From Oscillospiraceae bacterium (GTDB taxonomy: Bacteria; Bacillota; Clostridia; Oscillospirales; Oscillospiraceae): a stretch of DNA of 32,075 bases. Every line of letters starts with the position of its first letter. Positions within the stretch are counted from its first letter, which is position 1. The position numbers were made by a program, and so were the translations under genes. Where the stretch lies: NCBI GenBank assembly GCA_902799075.1, contig CADBYZ010000013.1, forward strand, positions 1 to 32,075, read 5' to 3'. Positions 13,263 to 22,725 of this stretch are shown piece by piece. A model generated the notes under the pieces. That model was not told where the DNA came from. It searched no databases and saw only the letters and a list, made by a program, of their open reading frames with translations.

Positions 13263-14156
13263 TTATGTCTGTTCGTCCTTGTATTCCCAGAACTTGTGCC
13301 GGGCGCTGATGTCGTAGAGCCGCGCGTAGGAGCGGTAGCGGCTCGGAGCGATGAGGCCGTCGGCCACCGCCCCCGTCACGGCGCAGCCCGGCTCCTTGAG
13401 ATGGGCGCAGTCGTGAAAGCGGCAGGAGCCTATGTAGGGCTTAAAGTCCGGGAAATCATACTGGAGATTTTCCTTCAATATGACATTGGTCATGGTCACA
13501 TCGAGCGAGGCAAAGCCCGGGGTGTCGGCGATGTAGGTGTCCTCGCCCAGGGCGTAGAGCTCCACATGGCGGGTGGTATGCCTGCCGCGGCCGAGCTTTT
13601 CGCTGACCTCGGCGGTCTTGATATGGGCATCCGGCAGCAGGACATTCAGAAGGCTCGATTTTCCGACGCCGGAGTTGCCGCTGAAGGCGCTGACCTTGCC
13701 TCTGAGAAGGGTGCGCAGCTCATCCACGCCCTCGCCCGTCAGGGCGCTTGCGCGCACGACGGGAAAGCCCGCCTTGGTGAATATCTCATAAAGCGTGTCG
13801 CCGGGATCTACGTCCGTCTTGTTGATGCAGATCACGAGCTCGCACCCGGCCTCGGCTGCGATGACGGAGAAGCGGTCCACCAGGAAGGGGTCCGTGACGG
13901 GATTTGTGTTGGCCGCGACGAAGGCCAGGGTGTCGATATTGGCGACCGCCGGGCGGATAAACCAGTTTTTGCGCTCCTTTACCTCGTCCACGCGGCCCTT
14001 GCCGTGCGCGTCCAGACTGACGCGCACCCGATCCCCCACCAGCGGCGAGCTGCCGTCGAGGCGGAAGCGGCCCCTTGCCTTACAGTCCACGATTTTCCCC
14101 TCGGAGGCCACGTAGTAAAAGCCGCTGAGGGCCTTGACAATGATTCCTTCGATCAT
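13263..14156 (-). CDS. rsgA: ribosome small-subunit-dependent GTPase RsgA
   Basis: RsgA (YloQ/CpgA) is a circularly permuted GTPase that checks late 30S maturation. The 297-residue protein has an OB-fold N-terminus, then G4 NKTD (112-115), G5 SALTGEG (137-143), G1 GNSGVGKSS (160-168), G2 around HTTRH (193-197) and G3 DTPG (211-214), in the permuted order that defines the family. The C-terminal zinc site is C245, C250, H252, C258. The RBS overlaps the prkC stop codon (TAGGAGG), so translation is coupled. In B. subtilis this protein is a substrate of PrkC. Confidence 0.95.
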   Translation of the reverse strand: MIEGIIVKALSGFYYVASEGKIVDCKARGRFRLDGSSPLVGDRVRVSLDAHGKGRVDEVKERKNWFIRPAVANIDTLAFVAANTNPVTDPFLVDRFSVIAAEAGCELVICINKTDVDPGDTLYEIFTKAGFPVVRASALTGEGVDELRTLLRGKVSAFSGNSGVGKSSLLNVLLPDAHIKTAEVSEKLGRGRHTTRHVELYALGEDTYIADTPGFASLDVTMTNVILKENLQYDFPDFKPYIGSCRFHDCAHLKEPGCAVTGAVADGLIAPSRYRSYARLYDISARHKFWEYKDEQT

Positions 14157-14165
14157 CCGCGCCTC

Positions 14166-15845
14166 CTACAGCTGCGGCCCGAGGGAGACCTTGAGGGCAA
14201 TTTTGGAGTGCTCTTCGATCTCAGTAAAGGCGTCACTGCTCTGGCCGATGACGGTGCCGGCGTCCACATCGCTGTACACGCGGTCGGACCCGCCGTAGCT
14301 GAGCCCCGCGCTTTCAAGGCGGCTGATGGCGGCCTCCTCGGAAAGGCCGATGACGTTCGGCATGCGCACATAGCTTGTCTGCGGGCCGGTGGAAACCACC
14401 ACATAGACCGTGGAGCCGGAGCTCATCTGCTCGCCCGCCATGGGGCTCGTGCTGATGACATAGTCCTTGGTGACGCTGGAGGAGACGGAGTTTTCGATGT
14501 CCACGATGAAGCCCGCCTTCTGCAGGCGGTTCTTGGCCTCGCGGTAGTCGAGATTCACCACGTCCGGCACCTCGCTGAAAACCTTGCCGGTGCTGACCGA
14601 CAGCTCCACCTTGATGCCGTCGGGCGTGACCATCATACTGCGGCCCGGGTCCGGGTTCTGGGAGAGGACGGTGCCGCTCTCGGTCTCGGTGTTGATGACA
14701 TAGACGATATCGAAGCTGTAGAGGCTGGCAAGCTCCGCGTTGTCCACCACGCGGCGGTAGTCGCTGCCGACGAAGTTTGGAAGGCTTATCCGCTCGGCGG
14801 GGGAAAAGACCTCCTTGAGCCAGAAGTTCCACATGAACACGAACATCACAACGCAAAGGCTCAGGGCGCCGAAGCTCCCCATCAGATAGGTAACGCGCCG
14901 CGCTCTGCGGTGACGGAGCAGGAAGCGCTCCCTGTTCATCTCGCTCACCGAGCGCACGGGCACCACACCGGGGTTTTCCATCGGCTTTTCCTCGGGCTCG
15001 GCGGGCTTGAGCTGCTCCTGCACAAAGAGCTCCAGATCCTCCAGCAGCTCGTTTGCGCTCTGGTAGCGCTCGTCGATATCGGCGCACATGGCCTTGAGCG
15101 TGATGCGCTCCAGCTCCGGCGGCACATCCTCGACCAGCTCATGGGGCGGCACAAAGTCGGCGCTGAGGTGCTTGACGGCGATCTCGCCGATGGTCTCGCC
15201 CTCATACGGCTTTTTGGCCGTGAGCATCTCGTACATCACGATGCCGAGCGAGTAGATGTCGCTGCGGGCGTCGGGCAGCTCCCCTCGCGCCTGCTCGGGG
15301 GCGATATAGTGGATGGAGCCGATGGCCTGGCCGTCGTTCTCGTGGGCCTCGTTTTCCAGGGCCGCGATGCCGAAATCCTCCACCTTCACGGTGCCGTCGC
15401 GCAGCATCATGATGTTCTGGGGCTTGATGTCCCGGTGAATGATGCCGCGCTCGTGGGCGTGGGCAAGCGCGCGGGCGATCTGCCGCGTAAAGTGCAGCAC
15501 CTCCCGCCATTGCAGCGCGCCTCGCCGGTCCATGTATTGCCGCAGCGTGATCCCGTCTACCAGTTCCATGACTATGTATTCGATTTCATCGCTGTGGCTG
15601 ACATCATATACGGCCACGATATTCGGGTTGGAGAGCATGGCGACGGCGTGGGCCTCGGCACAGAAGGTACGGCGAAACTCCTCATCCGCCGCCATCTCCT
15701 CGCGCATGATCTTCACCGCCACGCTGCGGTTGAGTCTCAGGTCCTGCGCCTTGTACACGATCGACATGCCGCCCTCGCCGATCAGCTCCTGGATCTCGTA
15801 GCGATCGTCAAAGACCTGGCCGATAAACTTGTCCTTGTAGTCCAT
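14166..15845 (-). CDS. prkC: PASTA-domain Ser/Thr kinase PrkC
   Basis: A 559-residue membrane kinase that senses muropeptides or cell-wall precursors. Kinase domain: GEGGMSIVYKA (23-33), VAVKI (K45), HRDIKPQN (137-144), DFG (157-159), APE (182-184). A juxtamembrane segment is followed by one TM helix (about 319-342) and three extracellular PASTA repeats (about 352-419, 420-486, 487-555). The activation loop (160-175) has no Ser or Thr and is rich in Glu/Asp/Asn, unlike B. subtilis PrkC where several Thr residues there are autophosphorylated. I chose the ATG at 15845 (GGAG 8 nt upstream, 19 nt after the prpC stop) over an in-frame ATG at 15881 that lies inside prpC. It is paired with the phosphatase gene, as in most Firmicutes. 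Confidence 0.94.
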   Translation of the reverse strand: MDYKDKFIGQVFDDRYEIQELIGEGGMSIVYKAQDLRLNRSVAVKIMREEMAADEEFRRTFCAEAHAVAMLSNPNIVAVYDVSHSDEIEYIVMELVDGITLRQYMDRRGALQWREVLHFTRQIARALAHAHERGIIHRDIKPQNIMMLRDGTVKVEDFGIAALENEAHENDGQAIGSIHYIAPEQARGELPDARSDIYSLGIVMYEMLTAKKPYEGETIGEIAVKHLSADFVPPHELVEDVPPELERITLKAMCADIDERYQSANELLEDLELFVQEQLKPAEPEEKPMENPGVVPVRSVSEMNRERFLLRHRRARRVTYLMGSFGALSLCVVMFVFMWNFWLKEVFSPAERISLPNFVGSDYRRVVDNAELASLYSFDIVYVINTETESGTVLSQNPDPGRSMMVTPDGIKVELSVSTGKVFSEVPDVVNLDYREAKNRLQKAGFIVDIENSVSSSVTKDYVISTSPMAGEQMSSGSTVYVVVSTGPQTSYVRMPNVIGLSEEAAISRLESAGLSYGGSDRVYSDVDAGTVIGQSSDAFTEIEEHSKIALKVSLGPQL

Positions 15846-15864
15846 AAAGATCTCCGATTGGCTG

Positions 15865-16611
15865 TCAGCGCATGACCGCAACGACCGTCACATTGTCCTT
15901 TGCGCCGCGGTTCAGCGCCTTGTTCATGAGCATGCGGCAAAGCTGCTCGGGCTCGGGGAATTCCCTGGCGCATTCCAGCATCTCCAGATCGGAGACGATG
16001 TTGGAAAGCCCGTCCGAGCACAGAAGCAGGATGTCGCCGCTTTGCAGAGAGAAGGTAAAATAATCGCACTGCACGCTCGGGTCTGAGCCCAGGGCGCGGG
16101 TGATGACGTTTTTCTTCGGATGGGACCGCGCCTGCTCGGCCGTGATGGCCCCGGCCTCCACCAGCTCCCCCACCAGGGAGTGGTCCCGGGTGATCTGCCG
16201 GATGGCGGAGGGGCGCTTCGTGATGAGATAGGCACGGCTGTCGCCCACGTTGATAATATACCCATTCCCGTTGTTTTTAATCACACCGCCGACAATGGTG
16301 GTGCCCATGCCGTCGAAATCCTGATCGAAATGGGAATACTCGAAGGAGACGCCGTTTGCCTCGGCGCAGGCGTTTTCCAGGATGCGCTTATAGTCCACAT
16401 TGCGCGGCAGACGGGAAATCATCTTCTCATAGATATAGGAAACGAAGGCCTTGTTGGCAAGCTGGCTTGCGATGCCGCCCGCCTTCGCGCCGCCCATCCC
16501 GTCACAAAGCCCCACGATCAGGCAGCCCTTGACATCGCACTTTTCCAGGATAAAGCAGTCCTGGTTGTTCTTTCTGACAGCGCCCTTGTCTGTCAGGCCA
16601 AAGCTTTTCAT
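15865..16611 (-). CDS. prpC: PP2C-family protein phosphatase PrpC (Stp)
   Basis: A 248-residue metal-dependent phosphatase that reverses PrkC phosphorylation. Metal-binding and core motifs are intact: RKNNQD (13-18), LCDGMGGAKAG (35-45, D37), GTTIVGGV, NVGDSRAYLI, RDHSLVGELVEAG, LLCSDGLSN and DNVTVVAV at the end. The ATG at 16611 overlaps the rlmN stop as ATGA, giving coupling. It is cytoplasmic. Confidence 0.94.
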   Translation of the reverse strand: MKSFGLTDKGAVRKNNQDCFILEKCDVKGCLIVGLCDGMGGAKAGGIASQLANKAFVSYIYEKMISRLPRNVDYKRILENACAEANGVSFEYSHFDQDFDGMGTTIVGGVIKNNGNGYIINVGDSRAYLITKRPSAIRQITRDHSLVGELVEAGAITAEQARSHPKKNVITRALGSDPSVQCDYFTFSLQSGDILLLCSDGLSNIVSDLEMLECAREFPEPEQLCRMLMNKALNRGAKDNVTVVAVMR

Positions 16612-17672
16612 GACGGTTTCTGTCCTCCCCTCTGCTTCTGCATTTTGCGCCGGAGCTGCCCGCAGGAGGCGTCCACATCGCTGCCCAGCCTGCGTCGGAC
16701 GGTGACATTGACGCCGTTTTCTTCCAGAATGGCGATAAACTGTTTTAAGTGCTCCGGCGTGGAGGGCTGAAACTGCCGCTCCTCCACATGGTTGAGCGGA
16801 ATGAGATTGACGTGTGCCGCGACCGCGCGGGCGTGCTTTGCAAGCTTTCGCGCCTGCTCGGGGCTGTCGTTTACCCCGTCGATCATGGCGTACTCAAAGG
16901 AGATGCGCCGCCCGGTCTTTTCGTAATAGACCCGGCAGGCGTCGATGAGTTTCTCCACGCCGCGGCCGTGATTGGCGGGCATGATGCGCGATCTTGTCTC
17001 ATCGTCCGGCGCGTGGAGGGACACCGAGAGGGTAAGCTGCAGGTCGCGCGCGGCAAGCTCGTCAAATTTCTCGATGATGCCGCAGGTGGACAGCGAGATG
17101 TGCCGCATGCCGATATTCATGCCCTTGGGGTGATTGACGAGCTCCAAAAAGCGCATGACATTGTCGAAGTTATCCAGCGGCTCGCCGATGCCCATGAGGA
17201 CGATGTTGGAGATTTTTTTGCCGGAATCGAGCTCCGAGAAGATGACCTCATCCAGGATCTCGGAGGCGCGCAGATTGCGCACAAGACCCCCGATGGTCGA
17301 GGCGCAGAAGGCGCAGCCCTGGCGGCAGCCCACCTGGGAGGATACGCACACGGTGTTGCCGTGCTTATAGCTCATGACGACCGTCTCCACGGCGTTGCCG
17401 TCAGAGAGCTCCCAGAGGTACTTGATGGTCCCGTCAATGGCGGAGACCTGCTTGCTCAAAACCTTCGGGGCGTAGAGATGAAAGTTTTCTTTCAGCTTTT
17501 CGCGCAGGTCCTTGGAGAGATTGGTCATCTCATCAAAGTCCCGCACGCCGCGGCCGAGCCACCGGAAAATCTGGGCAGCGCGAAAGCGCGGCTGACCCAG
17601 GGCGGCGAGCGCCGCCTCCAGCTCCTCCGGCAAGAGGGAGAGGATATCCGGTTTTTCGGCGATTTCGTTCAT
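16608..17672 (-). CDS. rlmN: 23S rRNA (A2503)/tRNA methyltransferase RlmN
   Basis: A radical-SAM enzyme that methylates C2 of A2503 in 23S rRNA and A37 in some tRNAs. The 354-residue protein has the CX3CX2C cluster site (C116, C120, C123 in CRQGCAFC), GIGEPLDNFDNV for SAM binding, and the methyl-carrying Cys near the C-terminus in SDVDASCGQL (C337). It starts 6 nt after the rsmB stop. Nothing marks it as the resistance enzyme Cfr; the RlmN-type context and C-terminus fit the housekeeping enzyme. Confidence 0.95.
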   Translation of the reverse strand: MNEIAEKPDILSLLPEELEAALAALGQPRFRAAQIFRWLGRGVRDFDEMTNLSKDLREKLKENFHLYAPKVLSKQVSAIDGTIKYLWELSDGNAVETVVMSYKHGNTVCVSSQVGCRQGCAFCASTIGGLVRNLRASEILDEVIFSELDSGKKISNIVLMGIGEPLDNFDNVMRFLELVNHPKGMNIGMRHISLSTCGIIEKFDELAARDLQLTLSVSLHAPDDETRSRIMPANHGRGVEKLIDACRVYYEKTGRRISFEYAMIDGVNDSPEQARKLAKHARAVAAHVNLIPLNHVEERQFQPSTPEHLKQFIAILEENGVNVTVRRRLGSDVDASCGQLRRKMQKQRGGQKPS

Positions 17673-17678
17673 GGTTTC

Positions 17679-18992
17679 TCAGAAATTCCTTTTCAGTTTC
17701 GCGGCAAAAAAGCCGTCGGTGCCGTCGATATGGGGCCAGAAGGTATACATGCCGCTGCCGCTTTCGACGCCGCAGCAGTGAAAGGCATCGGCCCGGTAAT
17801 CCGTATGCTCCCGCAGAAAGCGCAGGACCACGTCTTCGTTTTCTTCTTTCAAAATCGTGCAGGTGGAATACAGGAGCGTTCCGCCCGGCTTTACATAGCG
17901 GCTGAGGTTCTCGAGGATCGCGCCCTGAATGGCGGGCAGGCCCCGGAGCTCTTCCGGCTTTTTGGCTCGGATCTCCGGCTTCTTGGCGATCACGCCGAGG
18001 CCCGAGCACGGCACATCCGCGATCACAAGGTCGAAGCTGTTCTCGAGCGCCGCATCGAAGACGCGCGCGTCCATGGGCCGGGTCTCGATGATGCCGATGC
18101 CGAGCCGCTCCGCCCCGCTTTGAAGCAGGCGCAGCTTCTTTTCGTGGATGTCGCAGGAGAGGATGCCGCCCAGATTTTCCATGCGGATGGCGGCGGCGAA
18201 GCTCTTGCCGCCGGGGCAGGCGCAGGCGTCGAGAACGCGCATGCCCTTTTCGGGTGCGGCGATCTCAACGGCGAGGCGCGCGGCCCGGTCCTGTACGTAG
18301 AACAGGCCCTCCTCATAGCCGGGAAGTTCGGTGGCAAGCCCGCCCTCGAGCGCGATGCAGCCCTCCGGCTCCGCAGCCTCAAAGGGGATGTCCGCGCGCT
18401 GTAAGGCCCGGATATAATCCGCCGCACTCACCTTCAGGGTGTTGACCTGGATGAAGAGCTTCGGCGGCTCGTTGTTCTTTTTCAGAAAAGACTCCGCGAA
18501 GGCGTAGTCCTTTTCCTGTGTCAGATACTCGCACAGCCATTCGGGGTGGCTGCAGCGGGTGGCGAGGTACGCCGCTGTCCCCTCGCCGGGGATCTCGGGC
18601 AGGCTCTCCGCATCCGAAACGCGGCGCAGGACGGCGTTGACAAGGCCGGAAGCGCGGGCGTAACCCTTCTGTCTGCACAGCTCCACCGTTTCGCTCACCG
18701 CCGCGCGGGCGGGAACGCGGTCGAGAAACAAAAGCTGATACACGCCGAGGCGCAGGATGTCCCGCACCGGCGGCTCAAGCTTCGTATGACAGAAGCTGTC
18801 GATGTAAAAGTCGCACAGCCTGTCGTTTTGCAGCACCCCGAGGCAGAGGCGGGAGGCCAGGGCCGCGTCGCGCCGGTCAAGCTCTGCGCGCTTTAAGATG
18901 CTGTCGAGCACATCGCCCGACCAGGCCCCGTCCCGGCGGCAGCGCGTCAGCGCCTCCAGCGCGGCAGCGCGCGCGTTTGTCGCTTTGCTCAT
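17679..18992 (-). CDS. rsmB: 16S rRNA (cytosine-967-C5)-methyltransferase RsmB
   Basis: A 437-residue protein. The N-terminal NusB-like RNA-binding domain (about 1-140) is followed by a SAM-dependent methyltransferase domain with LDACACPGGKSFA (SAM site), DVPCSGLGVI (PC motif) and YSTCTI (TC motif with the catalytic Cys). I chose the ATG at 18992, whose ATGA overlaps the fmt stop; an upstream in-frame ATG would place 29 non-homologous residues inside fmt. It follows fmt as in E. coli and B. subtilis. Confidence 0.94.
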   Translation of the reverse strand: MSKATNARAAALEALTRCRRDGAWSGDVLDSILKRAELDRRDAALASRLCLGVLQNDRLCDFYIDSFCHTKLEPPVRDILRLGVYQLLFLDRVPARAAVSETVELCRQKGYARASGLVNAVLRRVSDAESLPEIPGEGTAAYLATRCSHPEWLCEYLTQEKDYAFAESFLKKNNEPPKLFIQVNTLKVSAADYIRALQRADIPFEAAEPEGCIALEGGLATELPGYEEGLFYVQDRAARLAVEIAAPEKGMRVLDACACPGGKSFAAAIRMENLGGILSCDIHEKKLRLLQSGAERLGIGIIETRPMDARVFDAALENSFDLVIADVPCSGLGVIAKKPEIRAKKPEELRGLPAIQGAILENLSRYVKPGGTLLYSTCTILKEENEDVVLRFLREHTDYRADAFHCCGVESGSGMYTFWPHIDGTDGFFAAKLKRNF

Positions 18993-19906
18993 GAGACCGC
19001 GACGCGGTGGCCGCGCAGGAAATCGGCGGCCTGCATGCGCTTTTTGCCGGGGGCCTGCAGCTCGGTGATCTCCAGGCACCGGCCGTCCGCGCAGGCCATG
19101 ACAAGGGAGTCGTCCGCCTTGACAACGCTGCCGGGGGCCTTATTGGTTTTTACCTCCGTATAGGCGGCGCCGAAGACGCGAAAGCTCCTGCCCTCCAGCT
19201 CCATGGTCGCAACGGGCCAGGGCTGCAGGCCGTATATATGTTTGACGATCTCGCGCGGCGACTTGTTCCAGTCTATGGGACAAATGGATTTATCCAGCAT
19301 TTTGACATAAGTAGCCTGTGTATGATCCTGGGGCGTGCGCGGCGCGGTGCCCGCCTCGATGTCCCGCAGGGTCTTGTCGAGAAGCTGGGCTCCCATGACC
19401 ATCAGACGGTCAAAGAGCTCGCCCGCCGTCTCAAATTCGCCGATCTCCGTTTCCTCGGTGTAGATCACGTCGCCCGCGTCCATGTCGTGGGCAAGGTACA
19501 TGGTGGTGACGCCCGTGGTCTTGTCCCCGTTCAATACCGCCCACTGGATCGGCGCCGCGCCCCGGTACTTCGGCAGGAGCGAGCCGTGGACGTTCACCGC
19601 GCCGAACCTCGGCACGGCGAGGATATCGTCGGGCAAAATGCGCCCATAGGCGACGACCACCAGGATGTCGGGGTTCAGGTCCCGCACGATCCCGAGCGCC
19701 GTCCCGTCGCGCATCTTCTCCGGCTGGTAGACCGGGAGATCGTGCTTGAGGGCAAGCTCCTTGACGGGTGAAAAGCTCAGCTCCATGCCGCGGCCCTTTG
19801 GCTTGTCCGGCTGGGTGAAGACGCCCGCGATATCATAGTTTTTTTCGATCAGCTTTTGAAGGGAAGCCGCCGCGAAATCCGGCGTTCCCATAAACACGAC
19901 ACGCAT
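18989..19906 (-). CDS. fmt: methionyl-tRNA formyltransferase
   Basis: It formylates Met-tRNA for initiation, using 10-formyl-THF. The 305-residue protein has the family signature HGSLLPKYRGAAPIQWA (107-123) and the catalytic triad N105, H107, D143, followed by the C-terminal tRNA-binding barrel. It lies 13 nt after def, so the enzymes that add and remove the formyl group are co-transcribed. Confidence 0.96.
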   Translation of the reverse strand: MRVVFMGTPDFAAASLQKLIEKNYDIAGVFTQPDKPKGRGMELSFSPVKELALKHDLPVYQPEKMRDGTALGIVRDLNPDILVVVAYGRILPDDILAVPRFGAVNVHGSLLPKYRGAAPIQWAVLNGDKTTGVTTMYLAHDMDAGDVIYTEETEIGEFETAGELFDRLMVMGAQLLDKTLRDIEAGTAPRTPQDHTQATYVKMLDKSICPIDWNKSPREIVKHIYGLQPWPVATMELEGRSFRVFGAAYTEVKTNKAPGSVVKADDSLVMACADGRCLEITELQAPGKKRMQAADFLRGHRVAVS

Positions 19907-19919
19907 GTGCTCCCCCGCC

Positions 19920-20423
19920 TCACTCGTTGAATTTGCCGCTTTCCAGCTCTTCCTCGGTCAGCATGCGCTCACACTTGGAGGTGAACACGATGCCGTTGAG
20001 GTGGTCGATCTCGTGGCAGAAGCAGCGGGCGGTCAGGCCCTCGCCCTCCACCTCAAAGTATTCGCCGTTTCGGTCCTGGGCGCGGACCCTGACATGCATG
20101 GGTCTTCTCACAAGGCCGTACTCCCCCGGCACGCTCAGGCAGCCCTCGGCGCCGTACTGCTCCCCGTCGCTCTCTATGATCTCGGGGTTTACAAGCTCGA
20201 TGATGTACTCCTCCTCGCCCTCGGGGACATTGGTCTCCAGCACGATGACAGCGCGGCGCAGCACACCCACCTGGGGCGCGGCGAGGCCGACGCCGTTTTC
20301 CTGAGAGAGAGTCTCCCGCATGTCGTCGAGGAGCTGGTGCAGTCTGGGGTTAAAGTCCGTCACCGGGCGGCAGTTTTTATAAAGCCCCGGCTCTTCCTTG
20401 GTGAGAATATTTCTGCGTGCCAT
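19920..20423 (-). CDS. def: peptide deformylase
   Basis: It removes the N-terminal formyl group from nascent proteins. The 167-residue protein has all three metalloenzyme motifs: GVGLAAPQVG (44-53), EGCLSVPG (93-100, metal ligand C95) and CHEIDHLNG (136-144, ligands H137 and H141, catalytic E138). ATG at 20423 lies 20 nt after the priA stop. Confidence 0.96.
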   Translation of the reverse strand: MARRNILTKEEPGLYKNCRPVTDFNPRLHQLLDDMRETLSQENGVGLAAPQVGVLRRAVIVLETNVPEGEEEYIIELVNPEIIESDGEQYGAEGCLSVPGEYGLVRRPMHVRVRAQDRNGEYFEVEGEGLTARCFCHEIDHLNGIVFTSKCERMLTEEELESGKFNE

Positions 20424-20443
20424 TGTATGTCTCCAATCAAATA

Positions 20444-22693
20444 TTAGTCGTTTGGATCGTTGTCCGCGTAGATCGCCACATCAGAGAACTGTTTGTCGCG
20501 GCAAAACTCCATCACCACGCCGGCAGCTACACCGCGCAGGCCTTTGTTGGCCTGGCCGTAGATCATGACGCGGTAGCGGAAGCGGTTGTTCACCTTTACC
20601 ACCGCAAGCGGCGCGGGGCCGAGTACCTCGGCGCTGCCGTCGGTAAGAAGGGCGTCGAGGCGTTCCCGGATCCGGCGGCAGGCGCGGAAGACATGCTCCT
20701 CGCTCAGGCCCGAAGCGGTTATGGACAGAAGCTCCGAAAAGGGCGGGGTGTGCTGGAGCTTTCGCATGCCGATCTCGGCGTCGTAAAACGCCTGATAGTC
20801 CTGGCTTGCCGCCTGGACGATGGTCTCGTTGTCGGGGGTGTAGGTCTGGATGACGGCGCGGCCCGGCTTCTGTCCGCGGCCGCTGCGGCCCACCACCTGG
20901 GTGATGAGGGAGAAGGTGCGCTCCCCCGCCCGGTAGTCACCGGCGTAGAGGCTCTGGTCGGCGGAGATGACACCGACGAGGGTCACGTTTTCAAAATTCA
21001 GACCCTTCGTGACCATCTGTGTGCCCACCATAATGGGGATCTTCTCCTCGCGGAAGCGGTCCAGCAGCTTTTCGTGGGAGCCCGCCGGGGCCACGGTGTC
21101 CGCGTCCATGCGCAAAACCTCGCTGCCCGGAAAGAGCTCTTTCAGCTCGGTCTCCACCATCTGAGTGCCGACGCCGATATATTTGAGCATGCCGCCGCAG
21201 TCGGGGCAGGCCTCGTCCGGCCGCCGGGAGTAGCCGCAGTAGTGGCAGCGGAGGCGGCGATTCGTGCTGTGATAGGTCAGCGACACGCTGCAGCGCGGGC
21301 ATTTGTAGACATAGCCGCACTCGCCGCAGCTGATGAGGCGGTTTGCGCCCCGGCGGTTGATGAACAGGATGGACTGCTCGCCGCGGTCTATGTTCGTCTG
21401 CAGCTCCTCGCGCAGCCTTTCGCTGATGCTGCCGCCGTTGCCGCGGCGAAGCTCCCGCTTCATGTCCACGATCTCGACGGCGGGAAGCTCGTGCTCGTTA
21501 TAGCGGGTGGAGAGCTCAAAATACGCATAGCGCCCGGTTTGGGCCGCGTACATGCTGACGATGTCCGGCGTGGCCGACCCCAGAAGCAGAAGGCAGCTTG
21601 CCTTTGCGCAGCGGTATTTTGCCACGTCGCGTGCGTTGTAGCGCGGAATGTTTTCGGATTTGTAGGTCTCCTCCTGCTCCTCGTCGATGATGATGAGGCC
21701 GAGCTCGGGCGTGGGAGCGAAGACGGCGCTGCGCGTGCCGATGACGACCCGCGCCTTGCCCGTTCTGACCCGCTTCCACTCGTCGTAGCGCTCCCCGACG
21801 GAGAGGCTGCTGTGCAGGACCGCCACCTCGTTTCCGAAGTGGGAGGAAAAGGTCTGGATCATCTGGGGAGTCAGGGCGATCTCCGGCACCAGCAATATCA
21901 CCGCCCGGCCCCGCCGGAGCTGGCGGTCGATGAGGTGGATGTAGACGCTCGTCTTGCCGCTGCCGGTGACGCCGAATAAAAGCGCCGCCCCGGCCCTGTC
22001 GGCCTCCGCAAGCGCGTCGATGCCGGTGAAGGCCCTCTCCTGCTCATCCGACAGGACGGGCAGCGGGTCTGTGGCCCCCAGATGGATCTGCGGACGGCGG
22101 TAGGCCTCCTTCCGGTAGAGCTCCACCGCCCCGGCCTTTTCCAGCGCCTTGAGCGCCTGGCGCTTGGTGCCGGCGTGCAGCAGGAGATCATGGCTCGGCA
22201 GGCACTCGAAGGCGCATAGCTGCTCGAGGATCGCCGCCTGGCCCGGAGAGCGCAGGCGCTTTGCGTCGCGCAGGGCCTCGGCCTCCTCGGGCTCGATGGC
22301 AAGGCGCGCCATCTCGATGCTCTTGTCGCTGATGCGTCTTCGGCCCTCCTCGTCGAACCACAGGCCCGCGGGGAGCATGGCGCGCACCGCGTCATAGACC
22401 GTGCAGAAAAAGCGCTCGCGCATGAAGAAGGCAAGCTTTAATTGCTCCTCGGAAAGGACAGGCTCCTCGTCCAGAAGCTGGAGGATCGCCTTGAGGGGCT
22501 GGTCATAATCGCTGTGCTCGGCGATTGCGAGGATGACGCCCTCCGTCCTGCGGTTGCCGCGGGAGAAGGGCACATGGACCCGCATGCCGGGCTTTGCCTT
22601 CTCCGCAAGCTCCGGCGGCAGGAGATAGTCGTAGGGCTTGTCAAGCCAGTATGTTGCGGCCGAGACCGCGATCTTTGCCACTGCTCTGGACAT
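20444..22693 (-). CDS. priA: primosomal replication restart helicase PriA
   Basis: PriA binds stalled forks and reloads the replisome. The 749-residue protein has an N-terminal DNA-binding region, Walker A GVTGSGKTSVY, the DEEQ box in IIIDEEQEE, GSATPDI, helicase motif V-VI segments (GTQMVTKGLNFENV, QVVGRSGRGQKPG) and the zinc region with paired cysteines CGECGYVYKCPRC, CHYCGY and CPDCG. Length is close to the usual 730-800. coaBC, which lies between rpoZ and priA in B. subtilis, is absent here. Confidence 0.95.
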   Translation of the reverse strand: MSRAVAKIAVSAATYWLDKPYDYLLPPELAEKAKPGMRVHVPFSRGNRRTEGVILAIAEHSDYDQPLKAILQLLDEEPVLSEEQLKLAFFMRERFFCTVYDAVRAMLPAGLWFDEEGRRRISDKSIEMARLAIEPEEAEALRDAKRLRSPGQAAILEQLCAFECLPSHDLLLHAGTKRQALKALEKAGAVELYRKEAYRRPQIHLGATDPLPVLSDEQERAFTGIDALAEADRAGAALLFGVTGSGKTSVYIHLIDRQLRRGRAVILLVPEIALTPQMIQTFSSHFGNEVAVLHSSLSVGERYDEWKRVRTGKARVVIGTRSAVFAPTPELGLIIIDEEQEETYKSENIPRYNARDVAKYRCAKASCLLLLGSATPDIVSMYAAQTGRYAYFELSTRYNEHELPAVEIVDMKRELRRGNGGSISERLREELQTNIDRGEQSILFINRRGANRLISCGECGYVYKCPRCSVSLTYHSTNRRLRCHYCGYSRRPDEACPDCGGMLKYIGVGTQMVETELKELFPGSEVLRMDADTVAPAGSHEKLLDRFREEKIPIMVGTQMVTKGLNFENVTLVGVISADQSLYAGDYRAGERTFSLITQVVGRSGRGQKPGRAVIQTYTPDNETIVQAASQDYQAFYDAEIGMRKLQHTPPFSELLSITASGLSEEHVFRACRRIRERLDALLTDGSAEVLGPAPLAVVKVNNRFRYRVMIYGQANKGLRGVAAGVVMEFCRDKQFSDVAIYADNDPND

Positions 22694-22725
22694 GGACGCC
22701 CCTCCGGATCATGCAGAATCTGGGA

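Noticed and set aside
13245-15875. 876-codon open frame on the plus strand opposite rsgA and prkC
   Set aside because: It is the antisense shadow of two well-conserved genes; the translation shows His/Asp/Val-rich sequence typical of reversed G+C-rich codons and no domain.
16608-17672. Cfr-type resistance methyltransferase
   Set aside because: Conserved rsmB-rlmN-prpC context and the RlmN-type C-terminal Cys segment point to the housekeeping enzyme.
20417-21979. 520-codon plus-strand open frame opposite priA
   Set aside because: Antisense of priA; no recognisable motif and no promoter or ribosome-binding site.
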